In this document: piece by piece, positions 48,451-57,982 of the stretch
How positions within the stretch are numbered: the stretch's first letter is position 1
Layout: every line of letters begins with the position of its first letter
NCBI RefSeq assembly: GCF_012933545.1
Contig: NZ_JAADJU010000002.1
Coordinates: forward strand, 434,001-498,000
Direction: 5' to 3'
From: Rouxiella aceris
GTDB taxonomy: Bacteria > Pseudomonadota > Gammaproteobacteria > Enterobacterales > Enterobacteriaceae
Length of the DNA: 64,000 bases
Position numbers and translations under genes: made by a program
The notes under the pieces: generated by a model
Seen by the model: the letters and a program-made list of their open reading frames with translations, nothing else
Told to the model about the DNA's origin: nothing
The model's database searches: none

Positions 48451-49155
48451 ATGCTAAATCCGGCAATGCAGCAACAACGCTGGTTTATCACCGGCACCGA
48501 TACCGAAGTGGGGAAAACCGTGGCCACCTGCGCATTTTTGCAGGCGGCGGCCGCGGCCGGTTTTACCACCGCAGGCTACAAGCCGGTGGCCTCGGGTAGT
48601 GAGGTGACCGCCCTTGGCCTGCGCAATAGCGATGCCCTGGCCTTGCAGGCCAACAGCAGCGTGTCTCTGGATTATCAGCAGGTAAACCCCTGCACTTTTT
48701 TGCAGCCCACTTCGCCACATATTGTCAGCGAACTGGAGGGACGGCCGATCGCCCTGGAGACCTTGTCACAGGGGTTGCGTCAGTTGGAGCCATTGGCTGA
48801 TTGGGTTGTGGTCGAAGGCGCGGGGGGATGGTTTACGCCGCTCAATGCTACGCAGACCTTTGCCGATTGGGTAGCTCAGGAACAACTGCCGGTGATCCTG
48901 GTGGTGGGTATGCGGCTGGGCTGCATTAATCATGCACTGCTTACTGCCCAGGCAGTCCGGCATAGCGGATTGACGTTGGCGGGATGGATTGCCAATGACG
49001 TCGAAGAAACGGGGAAGCATCATCAGGCTTATGTTGCCACGTTAAAACGTATGCTGCCTGCGCCAATGTTAGGCGAGATCCCGTATCTGCAACCTCATGA
49101 GTTTGCTGATCATGGTCGTTATCTGACGCTGGACGCTCTGCTGACCGTCAGTTAA
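48451..49155 (+). CDS. bioD: Dethiobiotin synthetase
   Basis: ATP-dependent carboxylase closing the ureido ring of DAPA. The 234-residue protein begins close to the P-loop FITGTDTEVGKTVAT, and has YKPVASG, EGAGGWFTPLN and VVGMRLGCINHALLTA. A start six codons later (MQQQRWF) is also possible. Its 3' end overlaps the end of the convergent ABC ATPase gene by four bases. Confidence 0.97.
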   Translation: MLNPAMQQQRWFITGTDTEVGKTVATCAFLQAAAAAGFTTAGYKPVASGSEVTALGLRNSDALALQANSSVSLDYQQVNPCTFLQPTSPHIVSELEGRPIALETLSQGLRQLEPLADWVVVEGAGGWFTPLNATQTFADWVAQEQLPVILVVGMRLGCINHALLTAQAVRHSGLTLAGWIANDVEETGKHHQAYVATLKRMLPAPMLGEIPYLQPHEFADHGRYLTLDALLTVS

Positions 49156-49862
49156 ACACTGAGGTAGGTTTTCACCAGATTATCATCCAACTGCGCCATG
49201 GTGCCCTGCGCAACATTGCGCCCGCCGTCCATTAGCCAGAAGCGGTCGGCTACGCTGCGAATAAACGGCAGCTTATGGCCCACCAATAGCAACGTCAGGC
49301 CAAGATCGCGGTTGAGGCGGTGGATAATATTGCCCATATTCGCCTCCATTGCTTCGCTGGTGCGCTGTGTCGGTTCATCGAGGATCAGCAGTTCCGGTTC
49401 CAGCACCAGCGCCCGGCTAATGGCCAGCTGTTGCTGCTGGTGCTCATCCAGCTCTCCTGCCTTGCGCGCGCCCATCGCCTTGAGAACAGGAAAGAGATCG
49501 TAGACCTGTGTGGGGATGCGGCGGGTTTTATTGCGGCCGGCCATCAGCGCAATTTGCAGGTTTTCGTCAACGCTCATCTGCGAAAATATTTGCCGACCCT
49601 GCGGAACATAGCCAATGCCCATCAATGCCCGGGTTTCCACTGGCAGCGCCAGCAGATTTTGCGGTTCTTCATTGGCTGACTGCCAGGTTACGCTGCCGCT
49701 TTTTACCGGCAAATGGCCCATAATGCAATTGACCAGCGTGGTCTTACCCACCCCATTGCGGCCAATGAGACAGTTGCACTGGCCGCGATGGAGCTCCAGA
49801 TCGATATCCCACAGAGTATGGTTTTGCCCATAAAATTGATTAACTGCTTTTACGCTTAGCAT
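49152..49862 (-). CDS. Orphan UrtE-like ABC ATPase with degenerate signature
   Basis: A 236-residue ATPase similar to the UrtE (urea) / LivF branch. The ATG at 49862 has GAGGA upstream; a reading to 49958 adds 32 unrelated residues. Walker A GRNGVGKTT (34-42), Q-loop Gln88 in GYVPQGRQIF and Walker B LLILDEP (158-164) are intact. However, the signature LSGGQ is replaced by LDEHQ (138-142), and the D-loop region reads PTQRTSEAME instead of the usual GIQPS-type sequence; the switch histidine position reads VGHKL. No urtABCD genes are near. It may be a regulatory or decaying remnant of a urea/amino-acid importer. Confidence 0.8.
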   Translation of the reverse strand: MLSVKAVNQFYGQNHTLWDIDLELHRGQCNCLIGRNGVGKTTLVNCIMGHLPVKSGSVTWQSANEEPQNLLALPVETRALMGIGYVPQGRQIFSQMSVDENLQIALMAGRNKTRRIPTQVYDLFPVLKAMGARKAGELDEHQQQQLAISRALVLEPELLILDEPTQRTSEAMEANMGNIIHRLNRDLGLTLLLVGHKLPFIRSVADRFWLMDGGRNVAQGTMAQLDDNLVKTYLSV

Positions 49863-50525
49863 CAGATGTTCCTCACTTACCGGCTTGACGCCGAACACTA
49901 CATTGACGGCCCCTGTCATCGTTCTGACATTGATTTGATGCCGTAGACCTGCCAACACAGGATAAAATTCCGTTTAAGTCTCGTATTTACACAGCATGAA
50001 CAGGTGATAAACGGCCATCTTGCAGAGATAAATGGCTAAAACTGACGTTTTTTTGCCTTAAAAGCATTCACTGTTGGCTAAAAATCAGAGAATTAGTTTG
50101 TATTAAGTTATCCGACAAATAGTCTGTCAGATGACCTCCCGGATAATACTGCAACTCTTAGGCCAAGTTTCCAGAGATAACTCTTAAAGGGGCCGGATTC
50201 AGGGGGGAGAAGGCCGCAGCAGGGGGGGAAACAGCGATGTATTATCAAAGTTAATGTGTTGTGAGAAAGCGGTGAGTTACTGCTGCACTTTACCAGTGCC
50301 ATGAATGCGAATTTTGGTGCAAGTCAACCCGCAAAATCGAGCAGAAAAGTGCCGTTGAGATGCACATCTGCAATTTGCAATCTAAAAGAAGGCCCTTTTC
50401 TAGGTCAATTCTGAATATATAAAGAAAGAAAAGTGTGAAAAAATAACTAAAAAAAGCCCTGAACAGCCGGTTAAGCACTAAATGTCAATTTTGGTCAGCT
50501 CCCGCCGCAAGCGGGGTGTTGTGAC

Positions 50526-50548
50526 TTATCCACCATTCCTGTGGATAA
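50526..50548. promoter_or_regulatory. Inverted pair of DnaA boxes upstream of uvrB
   Basis: TTATCCACC (50526-50534) and, on the other strand, TTATCCACA (50540-50548) form a palindrome with a 7-base centre. A DnaA-binding site in the far-upstream uvrB control region has been described for E. coli; here it is duplicated as an inverted pair about 400 bases before the gene. Confidence 0.6.
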
Positions 50549-50835
50549 CCATGTGCATGAGCGTGCTAAAAGTTGCTGCACGCGAGTCAGGACGCGGCTT
50601 GAGCTTAGTTTGCCCGTATTCGCAGCTTTTTAATGAAATCATTGTTTTTCAGTGGATTACTTAAAATCAATAGAGAGCTATCGGGGAGGTTGTGGTTGGC
50701 GAAATATTCGCCAGGCCTAATTCGAAAAGTTAATTCGCGCCAGAATCTGGGGATAAATGTTCCGTGGTGGGGAAGATCAATGCCTGTCGCTAACCTAAAT
50801 AAGTGCAACCGGCCAGCTAATGTCAAAATCCGCGC

Positions 50836-50863
50836 TTGAAGCTGGTTTTATATCCAGTATCAT
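50836..50863 (+). promoter_or_regulatory. SOS (LexA) box and promoter of uvrB
   Basis: CTG (50842-50844), ten bases GTTTTATATC, then CAG (50855-50857) matches the LexA CTG-N10-CAG consensus with an AT-rich centre. It overlaps a possible promoter (TTGAAG 50836-50841, TATCAT 50858-50863, 16-base spacer), so uvrB should be DNA-damage inducible. Confidence 0.85.
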
Positions 50864-50951
50864 AGTCCGGTAACCCATTTGACAAGATGCAGGAGTCTTC
50901 CATACTGATCCTCCTCGCCGGTGTCACGCGTTCTCTTCTCAGGTAGCCGTC

Positions 50952-52958
50952 ATGAGCAAAGTATTCAAACTACATTCCGAATTCAAACCTTCTGGCGATC
51001 AACCGGAAGCGATACGTAGCCTGGAAGAAGGGCTGGAAAACGGATTGGCACACCAAACCCTGCTGGGCGTAACCGGTTCCGGCAAAACCTTTACCGTGGC
51101 CAATGTGATTGCCGATCTCAACCGGCCCACCATGGTGCTGGCCCCTAACAAAACCCTGGCGGCGCAGCTTTACGGTGAAATGAAAGAGTTCTTTCCCGAG
51201 AATGCGGTGGAGTATTTTGTCTCGTATTACGATTATTACCAGCCAGAAGCCTATGTGCCCAGTTCCGATACCTTTATCGAAAAAGATGCCTCGGTAAATG
51301 AACATATCGAACAGATGCGTCTGTCGGCCACCAAGGCGCTGCTGGAGCGCCGAGATGTTATTGTCGTGGCCTCGGTGTCGGCGATTTACGGCCTGGGCGA
51401 TCCCGATCTCTATCTGAAAATGATGTTGCACCTGACCAAGGGCATGATCATTGACCAGCGATCGATTTTGCGCCGTCTGGCCGAGCTGCAATATGCCCGC
51501 AACGACCAGGCGTTTCAGCGTAGTACCTTCCGCGTGCGCGGTGAAGTGATCGATATTTTCCCGGCCGAGTCAGACGACCTGGCGCTGCGCGTGGAGCTGT
51601 TTGACGATGAGGTGGAGCGTCTGTCGATGTTCGATCCCCTTACCGGTCAGCTACAGCAGGAAGTACCGCGTTTCACCATCTATCCAAAAACCCACTACGT
51701 TACGCCGCGTGAACGAATTGTGCAGGCGATGGAAGAGATCAAGGTCGAACTGGCCGATCGCCGTAAATTCCTGCTGGCCAATAACAAACTGCTGGAAGAG
51801 CAGCGTATTTCTCAGCGTACCCAGTTTGATCTGGAGATGATGAATGAGCTGGGTTATTGCTCGGGTATCGAAAACTATTCCCGCTATCTCTCGGGACGCG
51901 GCGAGGGGATGCCGCCTCCAACGCTGTTTGATTACCTGCCGGCTGATGGCCTGTTGATTGTCGATGAATCTCACGTGACCATTCCGCAAATCGGCGGTAT
52001 GTACAAAGGTGACCGCTCGCGCAAAGAGACGCTGGTGGAATACGGTTTTCGTTTGCCTTCGGCACTGGATAACCGTCCGCTGCGCTTTGAAGAGTTCGAA
52101 GCCCTGGCGCCGCAGAGTATTTATGTCTCGGCAACGCCGGGGAACTATGAGCTGGAAAAATCTGGCGGCGAAGTGGTTGAACAGGTGGTCAGGCCGACAG
52201 GATTGCTCGATCCGTTAATCGAAGTGCGGCCGGTCACCACTCAGGTTGACGATCTGCTGTCCGAGATCCGCAAACGCGTGGTGCTCAATGAGCGCGTGCT
52301 GGTCACTACCCTGACCAAACGCATGGCAGAAGATCTGACCGAATATCTTGAAGAACACGGCGAGAAGGTGCGTTATTTGCACTCTGATATCGACACCGTC
52401 GAACGTGTCGAAATCATCCGTGACCTGCGTCTGGGCGAGTTTGATGTGCTGGTGGGTATCAACCTGTTACGTGAGGGCCTGGATATGCCTGAGGTGTCGC
52501 TGGTGGCCATTCTCGATGCCGATAAAGAGGGCTTCCTGCGTTCCGAACGTTCCCTGATCCAGACGATTGGTCGTGCGGCACGAAATCTCAATGGCAAGGC
52601 GATCCTTTATGGTGACAAGATCACCAAATCCATGGAAAAAGCCATTGGCGAAACCGAACGCCGTCGCGCCAAGCAGCAAGCCTATAATCTTGAACGTGGC
52701 ATTACGCCGCAAGGGCTGAACAAGAAAATCGGCGACATCCTGCAATTGGGTCAGCCTAAATTCAAGAAAAACAAAGAAATGCGTGACGCCCAGGCGGCAG
52801 CGACCTTTAAAACCCTTACTCCCAAGGCACTGGAACAGCGTATCCGCGAGCTGGAAAGCAAAATGTATCAGCATGCGCAGAATCTGGAATTTGAAGAGGC
52901 GGCCCGAACCCGTGACGAGTTGCAGTCGCTACGTGAGCAGTTTATTGCCGCATCCTGA
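50952..52958 (+). CDS. uvrB: Excinuclease ABC subunit B
   Basis: Damage-verification helicase of nucleotide excision repair. The 668-residue product has Walker A GVTGSGKT (about 39-46), the beta-hairpin [12 protein letters not shown] (about 92-103), [13 protein letters not shown], motif [12 protein letters not shown] and a C-terminal UVR domain (about 630-665) that binds UvrC. Slightly shorter than E. coli UvrB (673). Confidence 0.98.
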   Translation: MSKVFKLHSEFKPSGDQPEAIRSLEEGLENGLAHQTLLGVTGSGKTFTVANVIADLNRPTMVLAPNKTLAAQLYGEMKEFFPENAVEYFVSYYDYYQPEAYVPSSDTFIEKDASVNEHIEQMRLSATKALLERRDVIVVASVSAIYGLGDPDLYLKMMLHLTKGMIIDQRSILRRLAELQYARNDQAFQRSTFRVRGEVIDIFPAESDDLALRVELFDDEVERLSMFDPLTGQLQQEVPRFTIYPKTHYVTPRERIVQAMEEIKVELADRRKFLLANNKLLEEQRISQRTQFDLEMMNELGYCSGIENYSRYLSGRGEGMPPPTLFDYLPADGLLIVDESHVTIPQIGGMYKGDRSRKETLVEYGFRLPSALDNRPLRFEEFEALAPQSIYVSATPGNYELEKSGGEVVEQVVRPTGLLDPLIEVRPVTTQVDDLLSEIRKRVVLNERVLVTTLTKRMAEDLTEYLEEHGEKVRYLHSDIDTVERVEIIRDLRLGEFDVLVGINLLREGLDMPEVSLVAILDADKEGFLRSERSLIQTIGRAARNLNGKAILYGDKITKSMEKAIGETERRRAKQQAYNLERGITPQGLNKKIGDILQLGQPKFKKNKEMRDAQAAATFKTLTPKALEQRIRELESKMYQHAQNLEFEEAARTRDELQSLREQFIAAS

Positions 52959-53084
52959 GTTTATTTGCGTGCCATATGGCCACCGGCAGCAGAAGATCGG
53001 TGCAGTTTATACCGCTATCTTTCATGTTGCCGGGCCGAGTGGTAGACTTCGCGCCCTGAAAACTTCACCTGTGGCTGTTGCGCT

Positions 53085-53447
53085 ATGACCGAAAACCAAC
53101 CGAAAGATCCGCTGCATGGCGTTACGCTGGAAAAACTGCTCACTGTTTTGGTGGACAATTTTGGCTGGCCGGCGCTGGCAGGGCAGGTCAATATCAACTG
53201 CTTTAAAAGCGATCCGAGCATTAAATCCAGCCTCAAATTTTTGCGACGTACCCCCTGGGCGCGTAAAGAGGTGGAGACGCTCTATCTTGATTTCGTCGAG
53301 GGACTGCTCAAGCCGGATATGAGCAGTAAAAGCAAAAGACGCAGTGCGCCAGCCCCGGCGGCCAAAAAAGTCAGCAGCGCCAAACCGGCTGCCGACAGTC
53401 CGTGGAACAACCATCCGTTGCTGACCAACAAACCCAAAAGCCAGTAA
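53085..53447 (+). CDS. VF530 family (DUF2132) DNA-binding-like protein
   Basis: A 120-residue protein whose first ~75 residues match the VF530 fold: [33 protein letters not shown], then [21 protein letters not shown]. The tail (about 80-120) is basic, Ala/Pro/Lys rich and low complexity. The solved relative is a small helical DNA-binding-like protein; the biological role is unknown. It ends four bases before the end of convergent yvcK. Confidence 0.85.
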   Translation: MTENQPKDPLHGVTLEKLLTVLVDNFGWPALAGQVNINCFKSDPSIKSSLKFLRRTPWARKEVETLYLDFVEGLLKPDMSSKSKRRSAPAPAAKKVSSAKPAADSPWNNHPLLTNKPKSQ

Positions 53448-53451
53448 TCGC

Positions 53452-54360
53452 TTAGTGTAAACGTTGCAGCGCTTCTTCCAACGCCTGGCGCAGCAGTTCA
53501 CGATCGTGGCGGTACGGGATATCCCGGGCCTCTAAAGGGCGCTGCACGATCAGGCGCTGACTGGCATCACCCAGTTTTACCGCCGGACCGACGATGGCGG
53601 CACTGATTGCCGCCCGGCCAATCTGCTGTTCAATCATATTTAGTTTGTCATGCAGCGTCAGCGACGCGGCGGCGGGACTGAGTTCTTTCCCCAGATTGCC
53701 AATATAAACCAGGTGCGCGCGACTGCGCCGCAACTCGCTGGTCAGATCCTTAAGCAACAACAGAGGCATCAGGCTGGTAAAGAAACTGCCGGGACCAATC
53801 AGGATCAGATCCGCTTCTCTGATGGCTTCCAGCGCCTCGTGGGTACTGGTTACTTCCGGTTCCAGTAGCAGCCGTTGCGGGACATGGGACAGCCGATCGA
53901 CCTGCACTTCGCCATGCACCAGATTGCCTGCGGCATCAATCGCCGCCAGATCTACCGGCAACTCCGACATCGGGATCAGTTGCGCATCGACTTTCAGCAG
54001 GCTGCGTACCAGATTCATCGCTTCCAGCGGGCGAACGCTGAGGCTGTCGAGGGCGCGCAGGATCAGATTGCCCAGATTGTGGCCATCCAGCTCGCCGCTG
54101 CCACTAAAGCGATACTCAAACATCGCCGAGGCGACGCTGGGTTCGGTGATCAGCTGATTAAGACAGTTGCGCATATCTCCCCAGGCAATTCCCCCTACCG
54201 AGCGACGTATCCTACCGGTTGAGCCACCGTTATCGGTGGTGGTAACAATACCGGTCAGACGGGATCCGAGCGAAGAGAGGGACGACATGACGCGTCCCAG
54301 CCCATGGCCGCCTCCTAATGCCACTACCCTGTCCAGGTCGGCCAATGTGCGATTGCGCAT
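53452..54360 (-). CDS. yvcK: YvcK-family protein (YbhK, gluconeogenesis factor-like)
   Basis: CofD-like UPF0052 protein; B. subtilis YvcK is needed for growth on gluconeogenic carbon and binds UDP-GlcNAc. The ATG at 54360 follows AGGAGT and gives 302 residues, as for E. coli YbhK. Conserved blocks are [48 protein letters not shown] and [19 protein letters not shown]. Divergent from moaA. Confidence 0.93.
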   Translation of the reverse strand: MRNRTLADLDRVVALGGGHGLGRVMSSLSSLGSRLTGIVTTTDNGGSTGRIRRSVGGIAWGDMRNCLNQLITEPSVASAMFEYRFSGSGELDGHNLGNLILRALDSLSVRPLEAMNLVRSLLKVDAQLIPMSELPVDLAAIDAAGNLVHGEVQVDRLSHVPQRLLLEPEVTSTHEALEAIREADLILIGPGSFFTSLMPLLLLKDLTSELRRSRAHLVYIGNLGKELSPAAASLTLHDKLNMIEQQIGRAAISAAIVGPAVKLGDASQRLIVQRPLEARDIPYRHDRELLRQALEEALQRLH

Positions 54361-54855
54361 ATCACTCCTAATGTGAGCTTTCAAACGGTTACCCGTGGAA
54401 CTGGCTGTAGCCTCAACTCACGCTGACGCGCGGTAATTTTCGCAACCCGGGGTAGAAAAAAACGTGCTGAAACAATTTTACCTAATTTTGTATAAAGTTG
54501 TTATCTCGCTAAGCGGTCAGATTTACCTTAAAAATGCGCTTGATTTCATAGATGTTTTTAGTTTGCTTAACTGAAAAAACCGTTATATATCAAAATACAT
54601 AGCGAAAAACGGCCTTGGCGATCGGCTTTTTGCGGCGTTACAATGTCGACTACAACCCACGTTCTGATCCTCCGCTGCGATGGTCCGAACTGAACTCCTA
54701 GCCCTGGCACCTAAGTTGTTCCTCGCGTTGCGCCGATGATTTTTTACCTGTCATCTTGCGTTGACCGAGCAATATGGTGCTTTGGCCGTGACCTTGAGTC
54801 ACCAGGGTGCAAGGCAGAAATGCCCGCATCTCCCGTATTTGGAAAGGTGTTAACG
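54361..54855. other. yvcK-moaA intergenic region
   Basis: A 495-base divergent control region. The middle part is AT-rich; the last ~140 bases carry the Moco-type RNA leader described separately. No gene found. Confidence 0.5.
54710..54850 (+). promoter_or_regulatory. Moco-type RNA leader of the moa operon
   Basis: Several stem-loops precede moaA: GTGA (54788-54791) with TCAC (54799-54802), and a nested pair GGTGC (54806-54810) with GCATC (54826-54830) enclosing GGCA-GAAA-TGCC (54813-54824). The order and the loop resemble the Moco RNA motif known upstream of moaA in enterobacteria, which controls translation in response to cofactor. The aptamer boundaries are approximate and a covariance-model search was not possible. 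Confidence 0.6.
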
Positions 54856-55842
54856 TTGCAACAATTAACTGACGCATTTGCGCGCAAGTTCTATTACTTG
54901 CGCCTATCGATTACTGACGTGTGCAATTTCCGTTGCACCTATTGTTTGCCTGATGGCTATAAGCCGCAGGGGCACAACAATAAAAGCTTCCTTTCGCTCA
55001 ACGAAATTCGGCGTATCAGCCGCGCTTTTGCTCATCTTGGCACTGAAAAAGTCCGTCTGACCGGTGGTGAACCTTCGCTGCGTCGCGACTTTAGCGAGAT
55101 TATTGCCGCCGTTCGTGAAAACCCGCAGATCCGCCAACTGGCTGTTACCACCAACGGTTATCGCCTGGCGCGGGATGTCAGCACCTGGCGTGACGCCGGG
55201 TTGACCGGGTTGAATGTCAGCGTCGACAGTCTCGATCCCCGCCAGTTTTATGCCATTACCGGCCAGGACAAATTCCGCGAAGTGATGAACGGCATTGATG
55301 CCGCCTTTACTGCTGGTTTCAGCAAAGTCAAAGTCAACACCGTACTGATGCGCGACGTTAATCACTCCAGCCTGCAAAGCTTTCTCAATTGGATCAAAGA
55401 TCGCCCAATCCAACTGCGCTTTATTGAACTGATGGAAACCGGCGACGGCGGCTCACTTTTCCGCAAGCATCACGTTTCTGGTGAGGTGATCCGTGCTCAA
55501 CTGATCCAGCAGGGGTGGCAGCTGCTGGCACGCAGCCGCAGCGACGGCCCGGCGCAGGTGTTTACTCATCCCGATTATCTCGGCGAAATTGGCTTAATCA
55601 TGCCGTATGAGAAAGATTTCTGCGCCAGTTGCAACCGTCTGCGCGTTTCAGCCCTTGGTAATTTGCACCTGTGCCTGTTTGGCGACCAGGGTATTCCGCT
55701 GCGCGATCTGCTGGCAGAAGACTGGCAGCAGCAAGCCTTGATGGATCGTATTCAGGGCGGACTGGGGCGTAAAAAACAGACCCACTTCCTGCATCAGGGC
55801 AATACCGGCATCACGCAGAATTTATCTTTTATTGGCGGCTAA
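54856..55842 (+). CDS. moaA: GTP 3',8-cyclase MoaA
   Basis: Radical-SAM enzyme making the first molybdopterin intermediate from GTP. I choose the TTG at 54856 with AAAGG eight bases upstream, giving 329 residues (the E. coli length) beginning [19 protein letters not shown]; a GTG at 54847 would add three residues. The N-terminal cluster motif is [10 protein letters not shown], the GE motif [14 protein letters not shown], and the C-terminal cluster [19 protein letters not shown] rare start and a structured leader fit translational control. Confidence 0.96.
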   Translation: MQQLTDAFARKFYYLRLSITDVCNFRCTYCLPDGYKPQGHNNKSFLSLNEIRRISRAFAHLGTEKVRLTGGEPSLRRDFSEIIAAVRENPQIRQLAVTTNGYRLARDVSTWRDAGLTGLNVSVDSLDPRQFYAITGQDKFREVMNGIDAAFTAGFSKVKVNTVLMRDVNHSSLQSFLNWIKDRPIQLRFIELMETGDGGSLFRKHHVSGEVIRAQLIQQGWQLLARSRSDGPAQVFTHPDYLGEIGLIMPYEKDFCASCNRLRVSALGNLHLCLFGDQGIPLRDLLAEDWQQQALMDRIQGGLGRKKQTHFLHQGNTGITQNLSFIGG

Positions 55843-55895
55843 TATCCGCTGTGGGCGGATAGTGAACAGCAAAATAAAGTCTCAAGGAAAACAGT

Positions 55896-56408
55896 ATGAG
55901 CAAAGCCAGCAGTGAATTTCAGGCGCTTTCCGTTGCAATTCTTACCGTCTCCGACCGTCGTGGCGAGGCCGAAGACAGCTCCGGGGAATATCTGCGTGTA
56001 GCGGCCAGCGAGGCGGGCCATCATGTCGTGGCCAGACAGATCGTCAAAGATAATCGCTATCAGATCCGGGCCATCGTCTCCCAGTGGATCGCCGATGACA
56101 GTATTGGCGCAGTGCTGATTAACGGCGGGACCGGCTTTACCGCCGGCGACAATACCCCCGAGGCGTTGCAACCGCTGTTTGATCGCGAAATTGAGGGCTT
56201 TGGCGAGCTGTTTCGCATGCTCTCCTTTGAAGATATTGGCACCGCCACCATTCAGTCTCGTGCCCTGGCTGGCATGGCCAATCAAACGGTGATTTTTGCC
56301 GTGCCGGGGTCGACCTCTGCCTGCAAAATGGCCTGGGAGCATATTATTTCTGCCCAGCTTGATGCGCGTAATCGTCCCTGTAATTTTATTCCTCACGTAA
56401 GAAAGTAA
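55896..56408 (+). CDS. moaB: Molybdenum cofactor biosynthesis protein MoaB
   Basis: MoaB/MogA-type molybdopterin adenylyltransferase-like protein of 170 residues, as in E. coli, where MogA does the essential step. Motifs are [32 protein letters not shown] and [14 protein letters not shown]. It is eight bases before moaC. Confidence 0.96.
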   Translation: MSKASSEFQALSVAILTVSDRRGEAEDSSGEYLRVAASEAGHHVVARQIVKDNRYQIRAIVSQWIADDSIGAVLINGGTGFTAGDNTPEALQPLFDREIEGFGELFRMLSFEDIGTATIQSRALAGMANQTVIFAVPGSTSACKMAWEHIISAQLDARNRPCNFIPHVRK

Positions 56409-56416
56409 ACGCAACT

Positions 56417-56896
56417 ATGTCTACTCTGACGCATATCAACGCCTCCGGCGATGCCCATATGGTGGATGTTTCCGACAAAGCGGAAACCGTCCGTGAAGCG
56501 CGCGCCGAGGCTTTTGTTACCATGGCCGCCAGCACGCTGGAGATGATCATTAAAGGCGATCACCATAAAGGGGATGTCTTTGCCACGGCACGTATTGCCG
56601 GTATTCAGGCTGCCAAGAAAACCTGGGATCTGATCCCGCTTTGTCACCCTCTGTTATTGACCAAGGTAGAGGTTAAACTCGAGGCGCAGCCCGAAAACAA
56701 CCGCGTGCGCATTGAGACTCTTTGTCGCCTGCAGGGTAAAACCGGCGTCGAGATGGAAGCGCTGACCGCAGCCTCCGTGGCGGCGTTGACCATTTATGAC
56801 ATGTGCAAAGCGGTACAGAAAGATATGGTGCTGGGCCCCATACGTCTGCTGGCAAAAAGTGGCGGCAAGTCAGGTGACTTTAAGGCGGAACAATGA
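56417..56896 (+). CDS. moaC: Cyclic pyranopterin monophosphate synthase MoaC
   Basis: Converts the MoaA product to cyclic pyranopterin monophosphate. The 159 residues have [35 protein letters not shown] and [23 protein letters not shown] with catalytic Asp/Lys positions. The end overlaps moaD by four bases (ATGA). Confidence 0.97.
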   Translation: MSTLTHINASGDAHMVDVSDKAETVREARAEAFVTMAASTLEMIIKGDHHKGDVFATARIAGIQAAKKTWDLIPLCHPLLLTKVEVKLEAQPENNRVRIETLCRLQGKTGVEMEALTAASVAALTIYDMCKAVQKDMVLGPIRLLAKSGGKSGDFKAEQ

Positions 56897-57138
56897 TCGA
56901 TATACTGTTTTTTGCCCAGGTTCGTGAACTGGTGGGTACTGGCAGCCTGCAATTGCCAGCCGACTTCTCTGACGTTGAAACCCTGCGTCAGGATCTCTGC
57001 CAGCGCGGTGACCGTTGGGCATTGGCCCTTGAGTCGGGCAAGCTGCTGGTGGCGGTTAATCAGACCCTGGTCGAGTCCGGCCATGTGCTGAAGGCTGGTG
57101 ATGAAGTGGCATTTTTCCCACCGGTAACCGGAGGCTGA
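56893..57138 (+). CDS. moaD: Molybdopterin synthase small subunit MoaD
   Basis: Ubiquitin-like sulfur carrier of 81 residues ending PPVTGG; the C-terminal Gly-Gly is adenylated by MoeB and thiocarboxylated. The start overlaps moaC. moaE follows without a gap. Confidence 0.97.
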   Translation: MIDILFFAQVRELVGTGSLQLPADFSDVETLRQDLCQRGDRWALALESGKLLVAVNQTLVESGHVLKAGDEVAFFPPVTGG

Positions 57139-57615
57139 ATGATGGAAGCAACCCGCATTACCGTCGCTGCCGCGCCTTTTAGCGTGGGGGATGAATATCA
57201 ATGGTTGGCGCAGTCCGACGCCGACGGCGCCGTGGTCACCTTTACCGGCAAAGTACGCAACCATAACCTGGGTGATAGCGTCAGCGCCTTGACGTTGGAG
57301 CACTATCCCGGCATGACCGAAAAGGCCCTGGACGAGATTGTGCAGTTGGCCCGTCAACGCTGGCCGTTACAGCGCGTTAGCGTTTATCACCGGGTGGGTG
57401 CGCTGTTCCCCGGCGATGAAATAGTCTTTGTCGGCGTAACCAGCGCCCATCGCAGCATGGCTTTTGAGGCTAACCAGTTTATTATGGACTACCTCAAAAC
57501 CCGCGCGCCTTTCTGGAAACGCGAGGCCACGGAGCAGGGGGATCGTTGGGTGGATGCCCGGGAAAGTGATAAGCAAGCCGCGCAACGCTGGTCCCCTGCG
57601 CCCTTGACGCCGTAG
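57139..57615 (+). CDS. moaE: Molybdopterin synthase large subunit MoaE (C-terminally extended)
   Basis: Catalytic subunit that transfers MoaD sulfur to cPMP. The 158 residues include VVTFTGKVRNHN, HYPGMTEKALDEI, YHRVGALFPGDEIVFVGV and the lysine-containing APFWKREA. Family members end near ESDQQAAKRW; here seven extra residues SPAPLTP are added because the last codons and the stop come from an ERIC-like repeat that begins at 57593. The extension is unlikely to abolish function. Confidence 0.95.
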   Translation: MMEATRITVAAAPFSVGDEYQWLAQSDADGAVVTFTGKVRNHNLGDSVSALTLEHYPGMTEKALDEIVQLARQRWPLQRVSVYHRVGALFPGDEIVFVGVTSAHRSMAFEANQFIMDYLKTRAPFWKREATEQGDRWVDARESDKQAAQRWSPAPLTP

Positions 57616-57671
57616 CGGTGTTGGCAGCGCTTACTCACCCGCATCACTTACTGGTGTAAGCTCAGCGGGAT
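57593..57671 (-). repeat. ERIC-like element, copy 1
   Basis: A 79-base element. On the minus strand it holds GAGCTTACA, AGTAAGTGA, GGGTGAG and GCCAACAC in the order seen in ERIC/IRU sequences. It overlaps the 3' end of moaE and supplies its stop codon. Confidence 0.75.
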
Positions 57672-57982
57672 TCGTTCGCTTGCCGCCTTGCTACAACGCC
57701 AATGGCTTTGGGGACCCCCTGCGTCCTTGACGCCGTAGCGGTGTTGGCAGCGCTTACTCACCCGCATCACTTACTGGTGTAAGCTCAGCGGGATCTATGA
57801 GTTAGCGGACAACATTACAACGCCAATAAACTGCACCGAATGTAAAGATATCTGGCTAGATAAACCAATTGTTTACCAGTTATGTGGCACACGCGCATTC
57901 GCTGTTTTTTGTGGTAGGCTTAGGCTACCGGTAGGCTGTAATTGCAGCCTTGTTTTTGTCCTCCATGCAAGAGGTAAGCATC
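57616..57982. other. moaE-ybhL intergenic region
   Basis: The gap holds the two ERIC-like elements (57593-57671 and 57716-57794, spaced 123 bases), then AT-rich promoter sequence of ybhL. No gene. Confidence 0.5.
57716..57794 (-). repeat. ERIC-like element, copy 2
   Basis: Same 79-base sequence as copy 1 with one noticed difference (C at 57601 versus T at 57724), in the same orientation. The pair is therefore a recent tandem duplication or double insertion. Confidence 0.75.

Larger units (their letters stand above)
49863..50951. other. 1.1-kb gap before uvrB
   Basis: No convincing gene: open frames on both strands are at most about 70 codons, with unconvincing ribosome sites and no known features. 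It contains a G-rich stretch (50195-50228), paired DnaA boxes (50526-50548) and the uvrB LexA promoter (50836-50863). Remnants of lost transporter genes could be hidden here, but none was recognised. Confidence 0.5.

Noticed and set aside
50108-50826. Small frames (60-73 codons) in the gap before uvrB
   Set aside because: No ribosome sites of quality, no recognisable sequence, overlap with DnaA boxes and on both strands.
53022-53501. Antisense frame across the VF530-type gene
   Set aside because: Shadow of the sense gene; the plus-strand product has a recognisable family fold.
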